Part shown: one piece after another, positions 1 to 7,304 of the stretch
How the letters are laid out: the number at the start of each line of letters is the position of its first letter
Numbering within the stretch: the first letter of the stretch is position 1
NCBI GenBank assembly: GCA_905215665.1
Contig: CAJMQR010000016.1
Coordinates: 1-15,122, forward strand
Length of the DNA: 15,122 bases
Direction of reading: 5' to 3'
Source of the DNA: an uncultured bacterium
GTDB taxonomy: Bacteria; Bacillota; Clostridia; Oscillospirales; Oscillospiraceae
Translations under genes and position numbers: made by a program
Notes under the pieces: model-generated
The model's input: only the letters and a program-made list of their open reading frames with translations
What the model was told of the DNA's origin: nothing
The model's database searches: none

Positions 1-120
1 ATCGAAGCCGCGCTTGATCTGCCGCCGGAGGAGCCGAAGGAACTGGCGCAGCACAAAGAGGAACGGCCGATTCCGGTCACCCACGACGCGCCGAAACCGA
101 AAACGGGGATCAGACAGTGA
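1..120 (+). CDS. lon: C-terminal tail of probable Lon protease (partial)
   Basis: The first 39 codons of the window are open in frame 1 and stop at TGA 118-120, so this is the 3' end of a gene that begins outside the window. The visible tail is charged and proline-rich (it ends KPKTGIRQ) and carries no catalytic motif. Naming it lon is inference from position: in Bacillus and many Clostridia the ATP-dependent protease gene lon lies directly upstream of engB/ysxC, and variable, low-complexity C-terminal tails are common in Lon. The stop overlaps the next start by one base (TGATG), so the two are probably translationally coupled. Any other gene ending in a disordered tail would fit the sequence equally well. 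Confidence 0.5.
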   Translation: MEAALDLPPEEPKELAQHKEERPIPVTHDAPKPKTGIRQ

Positions 121-707
121 TGAATTTACAGAAAACCGAATTTGTCAAATCTGCGGCGCAGCCCAACGCGTTTCCGCAGGACGGCCTGCCGCAGATTGCT
201 TTTGCGGGCAAATCCAACGTCGGAAAATCCTCGGTTCTCAACTGCGTTTTACAGCGGAAAAATTTTGCCCGCGTCGGGCAGACGCCGGGCAAAACCATCC
301 ATATCAATTTTTTCAAGGTTGACAGCCGGGCGTATTTTGTCGATCTGCCGGGCTACGGCTATGCAAAGGTTTCCAATTCGGAAAAGGAACGCTGGGGCAA
401 GCTCACGGAATCCTACTTTGCTGCCCCGGAGCGTATCACGCTTGGTGTGATGATTGTGGACGCCCGGCACAAGCCGACGGCGCTGGACTGCGTCATGGCG
501 GAGCTGTTCCGCAGCACGGGCCGGCCGTTCCTTGTGGTTGCCAATAAGCTCGACAAGCTCAAAAAAAGCGAGATTGAGCTGAATATGGCATGCATCCGCC
601 AGACGCTGGAACTGACGGCCGACGTTCCTCTGCTGCCCTTTTCCGCGGAGAAGGGCACAGGACGGGACGCGCTGGTCAGCGCGATTTCCCGCGCCGTGGA
701 GGAATGA
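120..707 (+). CDS. engB: Ribosome biogenesis GTP-binding protein EngB/YsxC (YihA)
   Basis: The product is a 195-residue small GTPase of the TrmE-Era-EngA-EngB superfamily, which acts in late assembly of the large ribosomal subunit. The visible motifs are G1 GKSNVGKSS (residues 30-38), the family-typical GQTPGKT switch I (53-59), G3 DLPGYGYA (from 75), G4 NKLD (142-145) and a G5-like SAEKG near the C-terminus. Length matches the family (about 190-210). The ATG at 120 was chosen because it overlaps the stop of the upstream gene as TGATG and follows a GGGGA-type site; a GTG one codon earlier (117) is also open. Synteny with the upstream lon-like tail matches Bacillus lonA-ysxC. Identification is secure. 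Confidence 0.95.
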   Translation: MNLQKTEFVKSAAQPNAFPQDGLPQIAFAGKSNVGKSSVLNCVLQRKNFARVGQTPGKTIHINFFKVDSRAYFVDLPGYGYAKVSNSEKERWGKLTESYFAAPERITLGVMIVDARHKPTALDCVMAELFRSTGRPFLVVANKLDKLKKSEIELNMACIRQTLELTADVPLLPFSAEKGTGRDALVSAISRAVEE

Positions 708-756
708 AGCCTCAAATCCCGCAGGCGCTCAGCGGCTGCGGGATTTGAGGCTTCAT
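704..756 (+). terminator. 21-bp perfect hairpin at the engB stop codon
   Basis: Bases 704-724 and 736-756 are perfect reverse complements (21 bp), with an 11-nt loop that can fold further through CGC/GCG. The left arm begins inside the engB stop codon. A stem this long will fold in RNA and probably ends or protects the lon-engB transcript. There is no U-tract after it (the next bases are ACGTCTG), so it is not a textbook intrinsic terminator. It may be a processing or 3'-end stabilising structure, or a symmetric terminator for both strands. Confidence 0.65.
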
Positions 757-815
757 ACGTCTGTTCAGATGATATTCCATTAGATCAGCTTATGCCTGCT
801 ATTTGATTTTTGTGT

Positions 816-844
816 TTTACTTATTATACCTCCGTGGCTATAAT
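816..844 (+). promoter_or_regulatory. Promoter of purA
   Basis: TTTACT (816-821), a 17-nt spacer and a perfect TATAAT (839-844) form a sigma-A type promoter in an AT-rich gap. Transcription would start near 851, about 35 nt before the purA ATG. That leader is too short for a purine riboswitch, so any purine control must be at the promoter by a protein. I see no clear operator. Confidence 0.75.
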
Positions 845-885
845 AAACAGGTTGAGAAAACGACTTGAATCGGAGGAAATTCAAA

Positions 886-2160
886 ATGGCAAACTGTGCG
901 ATTGTAGGCATCAACTGGGGCGACGAGGGCAAGGGCCGGATGGTCGACTACCTGACGGATAAATTCGACGTCGTCGTGCGCTATCAGGGCGGCGGAAACG
1001 CCGGGCATACCGTCGTGAATGACAGGGGAAAATTTGCACTGCATCTGCTGCCCTCCGGCATATTCAGAAGCGGTGTGGTCAATATTCTGGGGAACGGCGT
1101 CGCGCTGGATTGTGAAAATCTGCTGCACGAGATGGATACCATCCGCGCTGCCGGTGTGGAAATCACGCCGGAAAACCTGAAGATCAGCGAGCGTGCGTCG
1201 CTGCTGCTGCCCTGGCACCGTGAGCTGGACGCGCTCGAGGAAGCCCGCCTGAAGGATAAGAAGTACGGCTCCACCAGGCAGGGAATCGCTCCGTTTTACG
1301 GCGATAAGTACCAGAAAAAGACCGTGCAGGCAGGCGAACTGCTCTATCCGGAGCGCCTGAAGGAGCATTTGGCGGATCTCCTGGAGTGGAAGAATCTGAC
1401 TCTGACAAAGGTCTACGGCGCGAAGGCATACACCATGGACGACCTGATGACATGGGTGGAGAACTACGCCGAGGCGGTCAAACCCTACATCACGAACACC
1501 ACGCACCTGCTGCGCGCAGCGCAGGCGGAGGGCAAGTCCATCCTCTTTGAAGCGCAGCTCGGCGCGCTGCGCGACCTGGACTACGGCATCTATCCCTATA
1601 CAACATCCTCGAATGCCATCGCGGCCTTTGCGCCGGTCGGCTCCGGCCTGCCGACGGCAAAGCTCGATGAGGTCGTCGGCGTGGTGAAGGCGTATTCCTC
1701 CTGCGTGGGCGAAGGCCCCTTTGTCTGCGAATGGTTCGGTGACGAGGCGCAGGGCCTGCGCGACGCAGGAGACGAGTACGGCGCAAAGACCGGCCGTCCG
1801 CGCCGTGTCGGCCCGATCGACCTTGTGGCGACGCGCTATGGCGTCGAGGTGCAGGGTGCGACCACAATCGCGCTGACCAAGCTGGACGTACTGAGTTATC
1901 TGGACAGAATTCCCATCTGTGCCCGCTATGAGATCGGCGGCGAGCAGACGGACGAATTCCCCTTCCCGGTACTTTTGAAGGACGCAAAGCCTGTTGTGGA
2001 ATACATGGACGGCTGGAACTGCGACATCTCCGGCGCGCGTACCTGGCAGGATCTTCCCGAGGCCGCACGGCGCTATGTTGAATATGTCGAGCAGGCGATC
2101 GGCTGCCACATCGGTTACGTATCCGTCGGCGCGGAGCGTGAAAGCCTGATCCTGCGCTAG
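886..2160 (+). CDS. purA: Adenylosuccinate synthetase
   Basis: PurA joins IMP and aspartate using GTP to give adenylosuccinate, the first committed step from IMP to AMP. The 424-residue protein carries the N-terminal GTP-binding loop GDEGKGR (12-18), with the catalytic Asp13 and, in GGGNAGHTV, His41, matching E. coli numbering. Further on it has TGRPRRVGPIDLVATRYG and TKLDVLSYLDRIPICARYE, both conserved in the family. The last residue of the P-loop is Arg where E. coli has Lys. The ATG at 886 was chosen over the in-frame TTG at 865 because GGAGG (872-876) sits 9 nt before it. It has its own promoter and lies 79 nt ahead of purB, which completes the same branch. Confidence 0.97.
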   Translation: MANCAIVGINWGDEGKGRMVDYLTDKFDVVVRYQGGGNAGHTVVNDRGKFALHLLPSGIFRSGVVNILGNGVALDCENLLHEMDTIRAAGVEITPENLKISERASLLLPWHRELDALEEARLKDKKYGSTRQGIAPFYGDKYQKKTVQAGELLYPERLKEHLADLLEWKNLTLTKVYGAKAYTMDDLMTWVENYAEAVKPYITNTTHLLRAAQAEGKSILFEAQLGALRDLDYGIYPYTTSSNAIAAFAPVGSGLPTAKLDEVVGVVKAYSSCVGEGPFVCEWFGDEAQGLRDAGDEYGAKTGRPRRVGPIDLVATRYGVEVQGATTIALTKLDVLSYLDRIPICARYEIGGEQTDEFPFPVLLKDAKPVVEYMDGWNCDISGARTWQDLPEAARRYVEYVEQAIGCHIGYVSVGAERESLILR

Positions 2161-2239
2161 AACAGGAAAAGGAAACGGATAACCCTAAAATGTTGAAAAC
2201 CTTCTATATGTACCAAAAACAGCATAAAGGAGCTTTTTC

Positions 2240-3658
2240 ATGAGCAAGGATCGTTATGAATCCCCGCTGGCGTCCCGCTACGCCTCGGAATACATGCTGC
2301 ATCTGTTTTCACAGGAGATGCGCATTCAAACATGGCGCCGCCTCTGGACGGAGCTGGCGCGTGCCGAACATGAGCTTGGCCTGCCGGTTACGGCGGAGCA
2401 GGTCGCGGAGCTTGAGGCGCATATCGGGGACATCGACTTTGAGCTTGCCGCCCGCCGGGAGCGCGAGGTGCGCCATGACGTTATGGCGCACGTCTACGCC
2501 TTCGGCAAGGCAGCGCCGGGCGCGGCCGGAATTCTACACCTCGGTGCGACAAGCTGCTATGTGACGGACAATGCCGATCTCATCTTATACCGCGACGCTC
2601 TGCGCCATCTTCGCGGCGAGCTTCTGCGCGCGCTGGCGAATCTCGCGCGTTTTGCGCAGCGCTACGCCGCCACGCCCACGCTCGGCTATACCCATTATCA
2701 GCCGGCCCAGCCGGTGACGGTAGGGAAGCGCGCGACGCTTTGGATGCAGGATTTTCTGTCGGATTTGGAAGAATTGGATTTTGTGCTGGATTCCCTGCGC
2801 TTTCTCGGCTGCCGCGGCACGACCGGCACCGAGGCCAGCTTTATGGATCTGTTCGAGGGTGACGGTGCGAAAATCGACGAGATGAACCGCCGCATCGCGG
2901 AAAAGTTCGGCTTTGCGGCCTGCTATTCCGTCTGCGGCCAGACCTATCCGCGCAAAACGGACAGCCGGATTCTGAATTGCCTCAGCTCCATCGCGCAGAG
3001 CGCCTACCGAATGGCCCAGGACATCCGCCTTTTGCAGCACGACCGCCAGCTCGAGGAGCCCTTTGAGGACAGCCAGATCGGCTCGTCGGCCATGGCCTAC
3101 AAGCGCAATCCCATGCGCTGTGAGCGCATCTGCTCGTTAAGCCGCTGTTTGATGGCGGACGCCGCCAATGCATCGATGACGGCTTCCGCTCAGTGGCTGG
3201 AGCGGACGCTGGACGACTCCGCGAACCGGCGCATTTCTCTTCCGGAGGGCTTCCTGTGCGCCGACGCCGTGCTGCGGCTGGTGCAGAACGTTACGAACGG
3301 CCTGCGCGTCAACGAGAAGATCGTAGACCGGGCGGTGCGGGAGTATCTGCCCTTCCTTGCAACGGAGAATCTTCTGATGGAGGCGGTCAAGCGCGGCGGC
3401 GACCGGCAGGAGCTGCACGAGCGCATCCGCAGACACTCCATGGCGGCCACGGCGCGGATGAAGGAAGGCGAGCCCTGCGATCTTCTCGACCGTCTGGCAG
3501 GCGACCCCGCCTTTGGCATGTCGCGGGCGGAGCTCGACGCGGCGATGGAGCCCTCGCTCTACACGGGCCGCTGCGCACAGCAGGTTGAACGCTTCCTTGC
3601 GGAATGCGCGCCGCTGCTTTCCGGTCTGGGCGCGGCTGACGGTGAGATCGTGCTGTGA
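2240..3658 (+). CDS. purB: Adenylosuccinate lyase
   Basis: PurB is a homotetrameric lyase of the fumarase/argininosuccinate lyase superfamily that releases fumarate from adenylosuccinate (AMP branch) and from SAICAR (de novo IMP pathway). The 472-residue protein has the HLGATSCYVTDNADL region, GYTHYQPAQP with the likely catalytic His152, and the superfamily signature GSSAMAYKRNPMRCE beginning at residue 281, which holds the mobile-loop serine. Length fits the clostridial PurB type (about 475). The start is supported by AAAGGAG (2226-2232) 7 nt before the ATG. It follows purA on the same strand with no terminator between, so both are probably cotranscribed, and it ends at a clear intrinsic terminator. 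Confidence 0.96.
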   Translation: MSKDRYESPLASRYASEYMLHLFSQEMRIQTWRRLWTELARAEHELGLPVTAEQVAELEAHIGDIDFELAARREREVRHDVMAHVYAFGKAAPGAAGILHLGATSCYVTDNADLILYRDALRHLRGELLRALANLARFAQRYAATPTLGYTHYQPAQPVTVGKRATLWMQDFLSDLEELDFVLDSLRFLGCRGTTGTEASFMDLFEGDGAKIDEMNRRIAEKFGFAACYSVCGQTYPRKTDSRILNCLSSIAQSAYRMAQDIRLLQHDRQLEEPFEDSQIGSSAMAYKRNPMRCERICSLSRCLMADAANASMTASAQWLERTLDDSANRRISLPEGFLCADAVLRLVQNVTNGLRVNEKIVDRAVREYLPFLATENLLMEAVKRGGDRQELHERIRRHSMAATARMKEGEPCDLLDRLAGDPAFGMSRAELDAAMEPSLYTGRCAQQVERFLAECAPLLSGLGAADGEIVL

Positions 3659-3674
3659 ATACGTCGGATACTTC

Positions 3675-3702
3675 AAAGCGGCGGCTTTTTGCCGCCGCTT
3701 TT
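3675..3702 (+). terminator. Intrinsic terminator after purB
   Basis: An 11-bp perfect stem (3675-3685 with 3691-3701) closes a TTTTT loop and ends in TTTT. It starts 16 nt after the purB stop and separates the purAB unit from the scp operon. Confidence 0.85.
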
Positions 3703-3727
3703 CGCAAAGTAAAAATGAAAAAAGTTC

Positions 3728-3756
3728 GTGCAATCATCAAGAAAATATGATATACT
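3728..3756 (+). promoter_or_regulatory. Extended -10 promoter of the scpA operon
   Basis: TGATATACT (3748-3756) is a TG-n-TATACT extended -10 element. The -35 position with 17-nt spacing (3728-3733, GTGCAA) is weak, as is usual for extended -10 promoters. It lies between the purB terminator and scpA, leaving a leader of about 20 nt that holds the ribosome binding site GAAGAGGG (3773-3780). Confidence 0.65.
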
Positions 3757-3785
3757 AAAACAGATACGAAACGAAGAGGGATTGC

Positions 3786-4595
3786 ATGGAAGAACCGAGC
3801 TATCACCTGACGGGTGTGATCAAGACGCGGGATGAGCTTCCGGCGGACTTTGACGGCCCGCTGGATGTGATTCTGCTTTTGTTGAGCAAAAACAAAATAG
3901 AAATTCAGGATGTCAGCATCACCTCCATTCTTGAGCAGTATCTTGCCTATCTGGATGAGAGAAAAAGACTGGATATGGAGATCGCCAGCGAGTTTATCGC
4001 CATGGCGTCCTACCTGATGCTGATTAAAACAAAAATGCTTCTTTCCGCGGCGGAGAGGGAGGAAGCCATCAGTGAGATGGAACTCCTGATTCGCTCTCTG
4101 GAGGAGCGCCAGCGCGCCGAAGCCTATGAGCAGATCCGCACGGCTGTCGGTTTTCTTGAGCCGCGCAATGACATCGGCCGGGCGATCTTTACCAAGCAGC
4201 CGGAACCGCTGCAGGCCGACCCGACCTACCGCTACCGGCATGAAAAAGAGGATCTGCTGCGCGCCTTTGCCGCAATCGCGGAGCGAAGCGAGCGCAGGCT
4301 TCCGCCGCCGGTATCGAATTTTACAGGCATTGTAGGCGCGGAACCCTATCCCGTGACCAAAAAAGCAGCGCAGGTGCTGAAAAAGCTTCTGATGCGCGGT
4401 GTGGAGAAATTCCGCAACCTGTTTCGCGGCAGCCGTTCGCGCAGTGAGATCGTCGCGACCTTCCTTGCGGTGCTGGAACTGTGCCGTGTCCACAGCGTAG
4501 TTGTGGAGGATGGGGAGGCGGACGATGCCAATATCCGCTTCTGCAAGATGCCGGAAGAAGAAATGGAGGCTTTAGATGCAACAGGCGGAACTTGA
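3786..4595 (+). CDS. scpA: Segregation and condensation protein A
   Basis: ScpA is the kleisin subunit that bridges the two SMC heads in the bacterial condensin Smc-ScpAB, needed for chromosome compaction and segregation. The 269-residue protein opens with the typical N-terminal Smc-binding domain (FDGPLDVILLLLSKNKIEIQDVSITSILEQYLAYL, about residues 20-55), followed by EIASEFIAMASYLMLIKTKMLL and an acidic/charged linker. It ends with a winged-helix-like C-terminal part (about 200-250). Length is usual (about 240-270). The ATG at 3786 has a nearby purine-rich site and a promoter just upstream. Its last 20 bases overlap scpB, the usual partner gene. Confidence 0.94.
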   Translation: MEEPSYHLTGVIKTRDELPADFDGPLDVILLLLSKNKIEIQDVSITSILEQYLAYLDERKRLDMEIASEFIAMASYLMLIKTKMLLSAAEREEAISEMELLIRSLEERQRAEAYEQIRTAVGFLEPRNDIGRAIFTKQPEPLQADPTYRYRHEKEDLLRAFAAIAERSERRLPPPVSNFTGIVGAEPYPVTKKAAQVLKKLLMRGVEKFRNLFRGSRSRSEIVATFLAVLELCRVHSVVVEDGEADDANIRFCKMPEEEMEALDATGGT

Positions 4596-5148
4596 ACGGG
4601 TGATCGAGGCAATCCTGTTTGCGGCGGGCGAACCGGTGGAGACCGAGCGCCTGTCGAAAGCCCTGGAATGTGATCCCGACGAGATCGAAGCGGCGGCACG
4701 GGCTTTGATGGACAGGCTGGCCTTTGAACGCCGCGGAATCCGGATCGTCCATCTGGGAAACTCCTATCAGATGTGTTCCTCGGGAGAGATGGCGGAGTAT
4801 ATTACCAAAACGCTCGAGACCCGAAAACCGCCCAAGCTTTCCGCCTCTCAGCTTGAGACACTGACGGTCATCGCCTATTACCAGCCGGCGACCAAAGCCT
4901 ACGTCGAGCAGATCCGCGGGGTGGACAGCTCCTATTCCGTCTCCGCGCTGCTCAACAAGCAGCTTATTGAGGAATGCGGCAGGCTGAACGTCCCCGGGCG
5001 GCCGATTCTTTACCGCACAACGGCGGACTTTTTAAGGACGTTCGGGCTTGAGAGCCTGGAAGATCTGCCGGAAATTGAAAAAATGCAGTTTTCCAAGCGC
5101 GAAATCACACAAAAGGAAGGTACGGAAAATGAGTCAGAACATCAATGA
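4576..5148 (+). CDS. scpB: Segregation and condensation protein B
   Basis: ScpB dimerises through tandem winged-helix domains and binds ScpA within the Smc-ScpAB complex. The 190-residue protein begins LERVIEAILFAAGEPVETERLSKAL and contains the well-conserved segment LSASQLETLTVIAYYQPATKAYVEQIRGVDSS (about residues 90-120), followed by GRPILYRTTADFLRTFGLESLEDLPE, the family's C-terminal hallmark. GGAGG at 4565-4569 lies 6 nt before the ATG, inside scpA. The 20-base overlap with scpA keeps the two products coupled. The tail after the winged helices (KREITQKEGTENESEHQ) is polar and probably disordered; its coding sequence contains the ribosome binding site of the next gene. Confidence 0.94.
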   Translation: MQQAELERVIEAILFAAGEPVETERLSKALECDPDEIEAAARALMDRLAFERRGIRIVHLGNSYQMCSSGEMAEYITKTLETRKPPKLSASQLETLTVIAYYQPATKAYVEQIRGVDSSYSVSALLNKQLIEECGRLNVPGRPILYRTTADFLRTFGLESLEDLPEIEKMQFSKREITQKEGTENESEHQ

Positions 5149-5515
5149 ACTGCTGGGCGCGTCCATGTCCAAGGTCCGCGAGATGGTCGATGCCAACACC
5201 GTGGTCGGCTCGCCGATTCAGCTTGAAGAGGGAATCACTCTGATTCCGATCTCCAAGATTTCCTTCGGGCTTGCTTCCGGCGGATCGGACATCCCGAATA
5301 AAGCAGCCAATCCTGCCTTTGGCGGCGGCGCCGGCTGCGGCGTAAAGATCATTCCGGTGGCTTTTCTGGTGCTGCAGGGCGGCCGCGTGCGCATGCTCCC
5401 CATTGCCGAACCGGCGAGCAACGCCGTGGAGCGTATGGTGGAACAGCTTCCCGTGCTGATCGACAAAATTTCGGATCTTGTGCAGGGACACAATTTGGAA
5501 ACTGACGATATTTGA
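5129..5515 (+). CDS. ytfJ: GerW/YtfJ-family sporulation protein
   Basis: The 128-residue protein matches the YtfJ (GerW) family of endospore formers, a sigma-F/spore-associated protein that in Bacillus is needed for normal response to some germinants. Family features visible are the start INELLGASMSKVREMVDANTVVGSPI, the segment TLIPISKISFGLASGGSD, the glycine-rich FGGGAGCGVKIIPVAFLV, and a helical C-terminus. I chose the ATG at 5129 because AAGGAAGG (5113-5120) lies 8 nt before it and the family normally begins here; a longer in-frame extension to 5048 lies wholly within scpB. It overlaps scpB by 20 bases. Placement between scpAB and dacF recurs in Clostridia and indicates a spore-forming ancestry. 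Confidence 0.9.
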   Translation: MSQNINELLGASMSKVREMVDANTVVGSPIQLEEGITLIPISKISFGLASGGSDIPNKAANPAFGGGAGCGVKIIPVAFLVLQGGRVRMLPIAEPASNAVERMVEQLPVLIDKISDLVQGHNLETDDI

Positions 5516-5530
5516 CAGGTATTGTATACC

Positions 5531-5558
5531 TCACCCCTGCGAATACTGCTCAGGGTGA
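5531..5558 (+). promoter_or_regulatory. Hairpin enclosing the dacF ribosome binding site
   Basis: TCACCCCTG (5531-5539) can pair with CAGGGTGA (5551-5558), giving 8 bp with one bulged C and an 11-nt loop. The right arm contains the only plausible Shine-Dalgarno of the next gene (AGGGTGA), 6 nt before its ATG. A smaller hairpin, AGGTAT-TGT-ATACCT (5517-5531), sits directly upstream. Folding would limit ribosome access unless translation or another factor opens it. Confidence 0.45.
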
Positions 5559-5564
5559 TGTTTG

Positions 5565-6599
5565 ATGTTTCGGCGTTTTACCGGGACGGCAGCCGCGCTT
5601 GCTGCTGCCGTCCTTTTATCTCTGAGCTGCTTTGCGGCGCCTGCCACCTGCGCGCGCTCCATGATTCTGATGGATGCGGACACCGGCGCTATCCTGCTGG
5701 AAAAGGACTGCGATCGTCCCTCCCTCATTGCCAGTACGACAAAGATCATGACGGCACTGGTGGTTGTGGAGCGCTGCGAGCTGGACAGGAGCGTTACGAT
5801 TCCGCCGGAAGCTACCGGGATCGAAGGCTCCTCCATGTATCTGAAACCCGGCGAGGAACTGACGGTGCGTGAACTGCTGTACGGGTTGATGCTCCATTCC
5901 GGTAATGACGCCGCCGTTGCGCTTGCGCTGGCCTGTGGGGGTAGCGTGGAGCGTTTTGTCTCTTGGATGAACGACACGGCGCGCCGTCTTGAGCTGTGCA
6001 ACACACATTTTGCCAATCCGAACGGGCTGGATGACGACGGGAACTACTCCACCGCGCGGGATCTCGCGGAGATGACCCGTTACGCGATGAAGAATCCGGA
6101 CTTTCTGCAGATTGTTTCCACGCGTTCCATCCGCGTTGGGTGCCGCTGTCTGACGAATCATAACAAGCTGCTCTGGTCTCTGGAGGGCGCCCTCGGCGTC
6201 AAGACGGGCTATACCAGAGCGGCGGGCAGAATTCTGGTCAGCGCCGCGCAGCGGGGCGGTCGCCAGCTGATCGCGGTGACGCTGAATGACGGAAACGACT
6301 GGCGCGACCACGCCGCGCTTTATGAGTACGGTTTCTCGCAGTATGAAATGTCTACGGCGATCCACAGGGGTGACTGTGTCGCCGCTTTGGATTTGCTGGA
6401 CGGAACGCAGGCCGCGCTGAGGGCGGGAGAGGATTTTTCCTGCATGCTCGGCGCGGCGGAGACGGTGCGCGTCAGGCTTCTATATCCGCTCTATGCTTTT
6501 GCGCAGGGCGCGCCAGGAACGCCCGCGGGCGTCGGCGCCGTTTATTTGGGCCAGACCTGTATCGGAACCGTCCCGCTTCTGTGGGGAGAACAGGAATGA
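5565..6599 (+). CDS. Serine-type D-alanyl-D-alanine carboxypeptidase (DacF/DacB-like, PBP5 family)
   Basis: This penicillin-binding protein of peptidase family S11 removes the terminal D-Ala from peptidoglycan stem peptides outside the membrane. The 344-residue protein starts with a signal peptide (RR then a hydrophobic stretch, about residues 8-30). The three active-site motifs are S57-T-T-K60, S112-G-N and K213-T-G. The helices and strands of the domain match the family (NPNGLDDDGNYSTARDLAEMTRYAM). A shorter C-terminal part (about 250-344) resembles the PBP5 beta domain but lacks an obvious membrane anchor helix. The ATG at 5565 is preferred over TTG 5562. Position after ytfJ suggests a spore-cortex DacF-type role, which is inference. 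The stop overlaps the next gene as ATGA. Confidence 0.92.
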   Translation: MFRRFTGTAAALAAAVLLSLSCFAAPATCARSMILMDADTGAILLEKDCDRPSLIASTTKIMTALVVVERCELDRSVTIPPEATGIEGSSMYLKPGEELTVRELLYGLMLHSGNDAAVALALACGGSVERFVSWMNDTARRLELCNTHFANPNGLDDDGNYSTARDLAEMTRYAMKNPDFLQIVSTRSIRVGCRCLTNHNKLLWSLEGALGVKTGYTRAAGRILVSAAQRGGRQLIAVTLNDGNDWRDHAALYEYGFSQYEMSTAIHRGDCVAALDLLDGTQAALRAGEDFSCMLGAAETVRVRLLYPLYAFAQGAPGTPAGVGAVYLGQTCIGTVPLLWGEQE

Positions 6600-7300
6600 A
6601 GGAAAGAGTACAGAAAATTTTGTCCGCCCATGGCTTGGCTTCCCGCAGGACGGCGGAGCAGTGGATCCTGCAGGGACGCGTCTGCGTGAACGGTGAGGTC
6701 TGTACCCTCGGGATGACCGCAGATACGGAACTGGATCTGATCGAATTGGACGGGAGACCTCTCCCGTCTCCTCCGGAGAAGAAATACCTCATGCTCAATA
6801 AGCCACGGGGTTGCGTAACGACGCTGAAGGATGAGAAGGGAAGAAAGACGGCGGCCTCGCTGGTCAACTGCGGCTGCCGGGTTTATCCGGTCGGGCGTCT
6901 GGACTTCGATTCCGAGGGACTGCTGCTGTTCACAAACGACGGCGCGCTGGCCGACCGTCTGATGCATCCCCGCGCCGGGGTTCGCAAGACCTACGAGGTC
7001 AGCGTGGAGGGCGACTGGAAGAACGGAGAAATGCTGCTTGCGCGACCCATCGTGCTGGATGGCCGCCGTATTTCTCCGCCGGAGGTGCGTTTGCTGCGCG
7101 CGCAGGGGCGGCGCGCGGTGTTTGAGATTGTCATTCATGAGGGGCGCAACCGCCAGATCCGGAGAATGTGCGCCGCGGCCGGACTTGCCGTGCTGCGTTT
7201 GTGCAGGACGGGGGAAGGAAAACTTACCCTGGGCGAACTGCCCTCCGGCAAGTGGAGATATTTAACGGAAGCCGAAATCCGGATGCTGAATGGGGAATGA
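6596..7300 (+). CDS. rluB: RsuA/RluB-family rRNA pseudouridine synthase
   Basis: The 234-residue enzyme converts a specific uridine in ribosomal RNA to pseudouridine; by resemblance the target is 23S (RluB) or 16S (RsuA), which the sequence does not decide. It has an N-terminal S4 RNA-binding domain (KERVQKILSAHGLASRRTAEQWILQGRVCVNGE, residues 2-34). The catalytic domain contains KPRGCVTTLKDEKGRKT and the active-site motif PVGRLDFDSEGLLLFTNDG with catalytic Asp103, then EGRNRQIRRMCAAAGLAVLRLCR. The ATG at 6596 was chosen because it overlaps the dacF-like stop (ATGA); an in-frame GTG at 6581 is less likely. In Clostridia this gene commonly follows scpAB-ytfJ-dac. Confidence 0.92.
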   Translation: MKERVQKILSAHGLASRRTAEQWILQGRVCVNGEVCTLGMTADTELDLIELDGRPLPSPPEKKYLMLNKPRGCVTTLKDEKGRKTAASLVNCGCRVYPVGRLDFDSEGLLLFTNDGALADRLMHPRAGVRKTYEVSVEGDWKNGEMLLARPIVLDGRRISPPEVRLLRAQGRRAVFEIVIHEGRNRQIRRMCAAAGLAVLRLCRTGEGKLTLGELPSGKWRYLTEAEIRMLNGE

Positions 7301-7304
7301 ATCT

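Noticed and set aside
845..885. Possible purine riboswitch before purA
   Set aside because: The leader from the predicted start is only about 35 nt, too short for an aptamer.
838..2109. 423-codon open frame on the - strand opposite purA
   Set aside because: It is antisense to a secure gene, has no recognisable domain, and reflects GC-rich codon bias.
3387..4493. Long - strand frame spanning purB, its terminator and scpA
   Set aside because: It crosses a terminator and a promoter and is antisense to two well-identified genes; no domain is visible.
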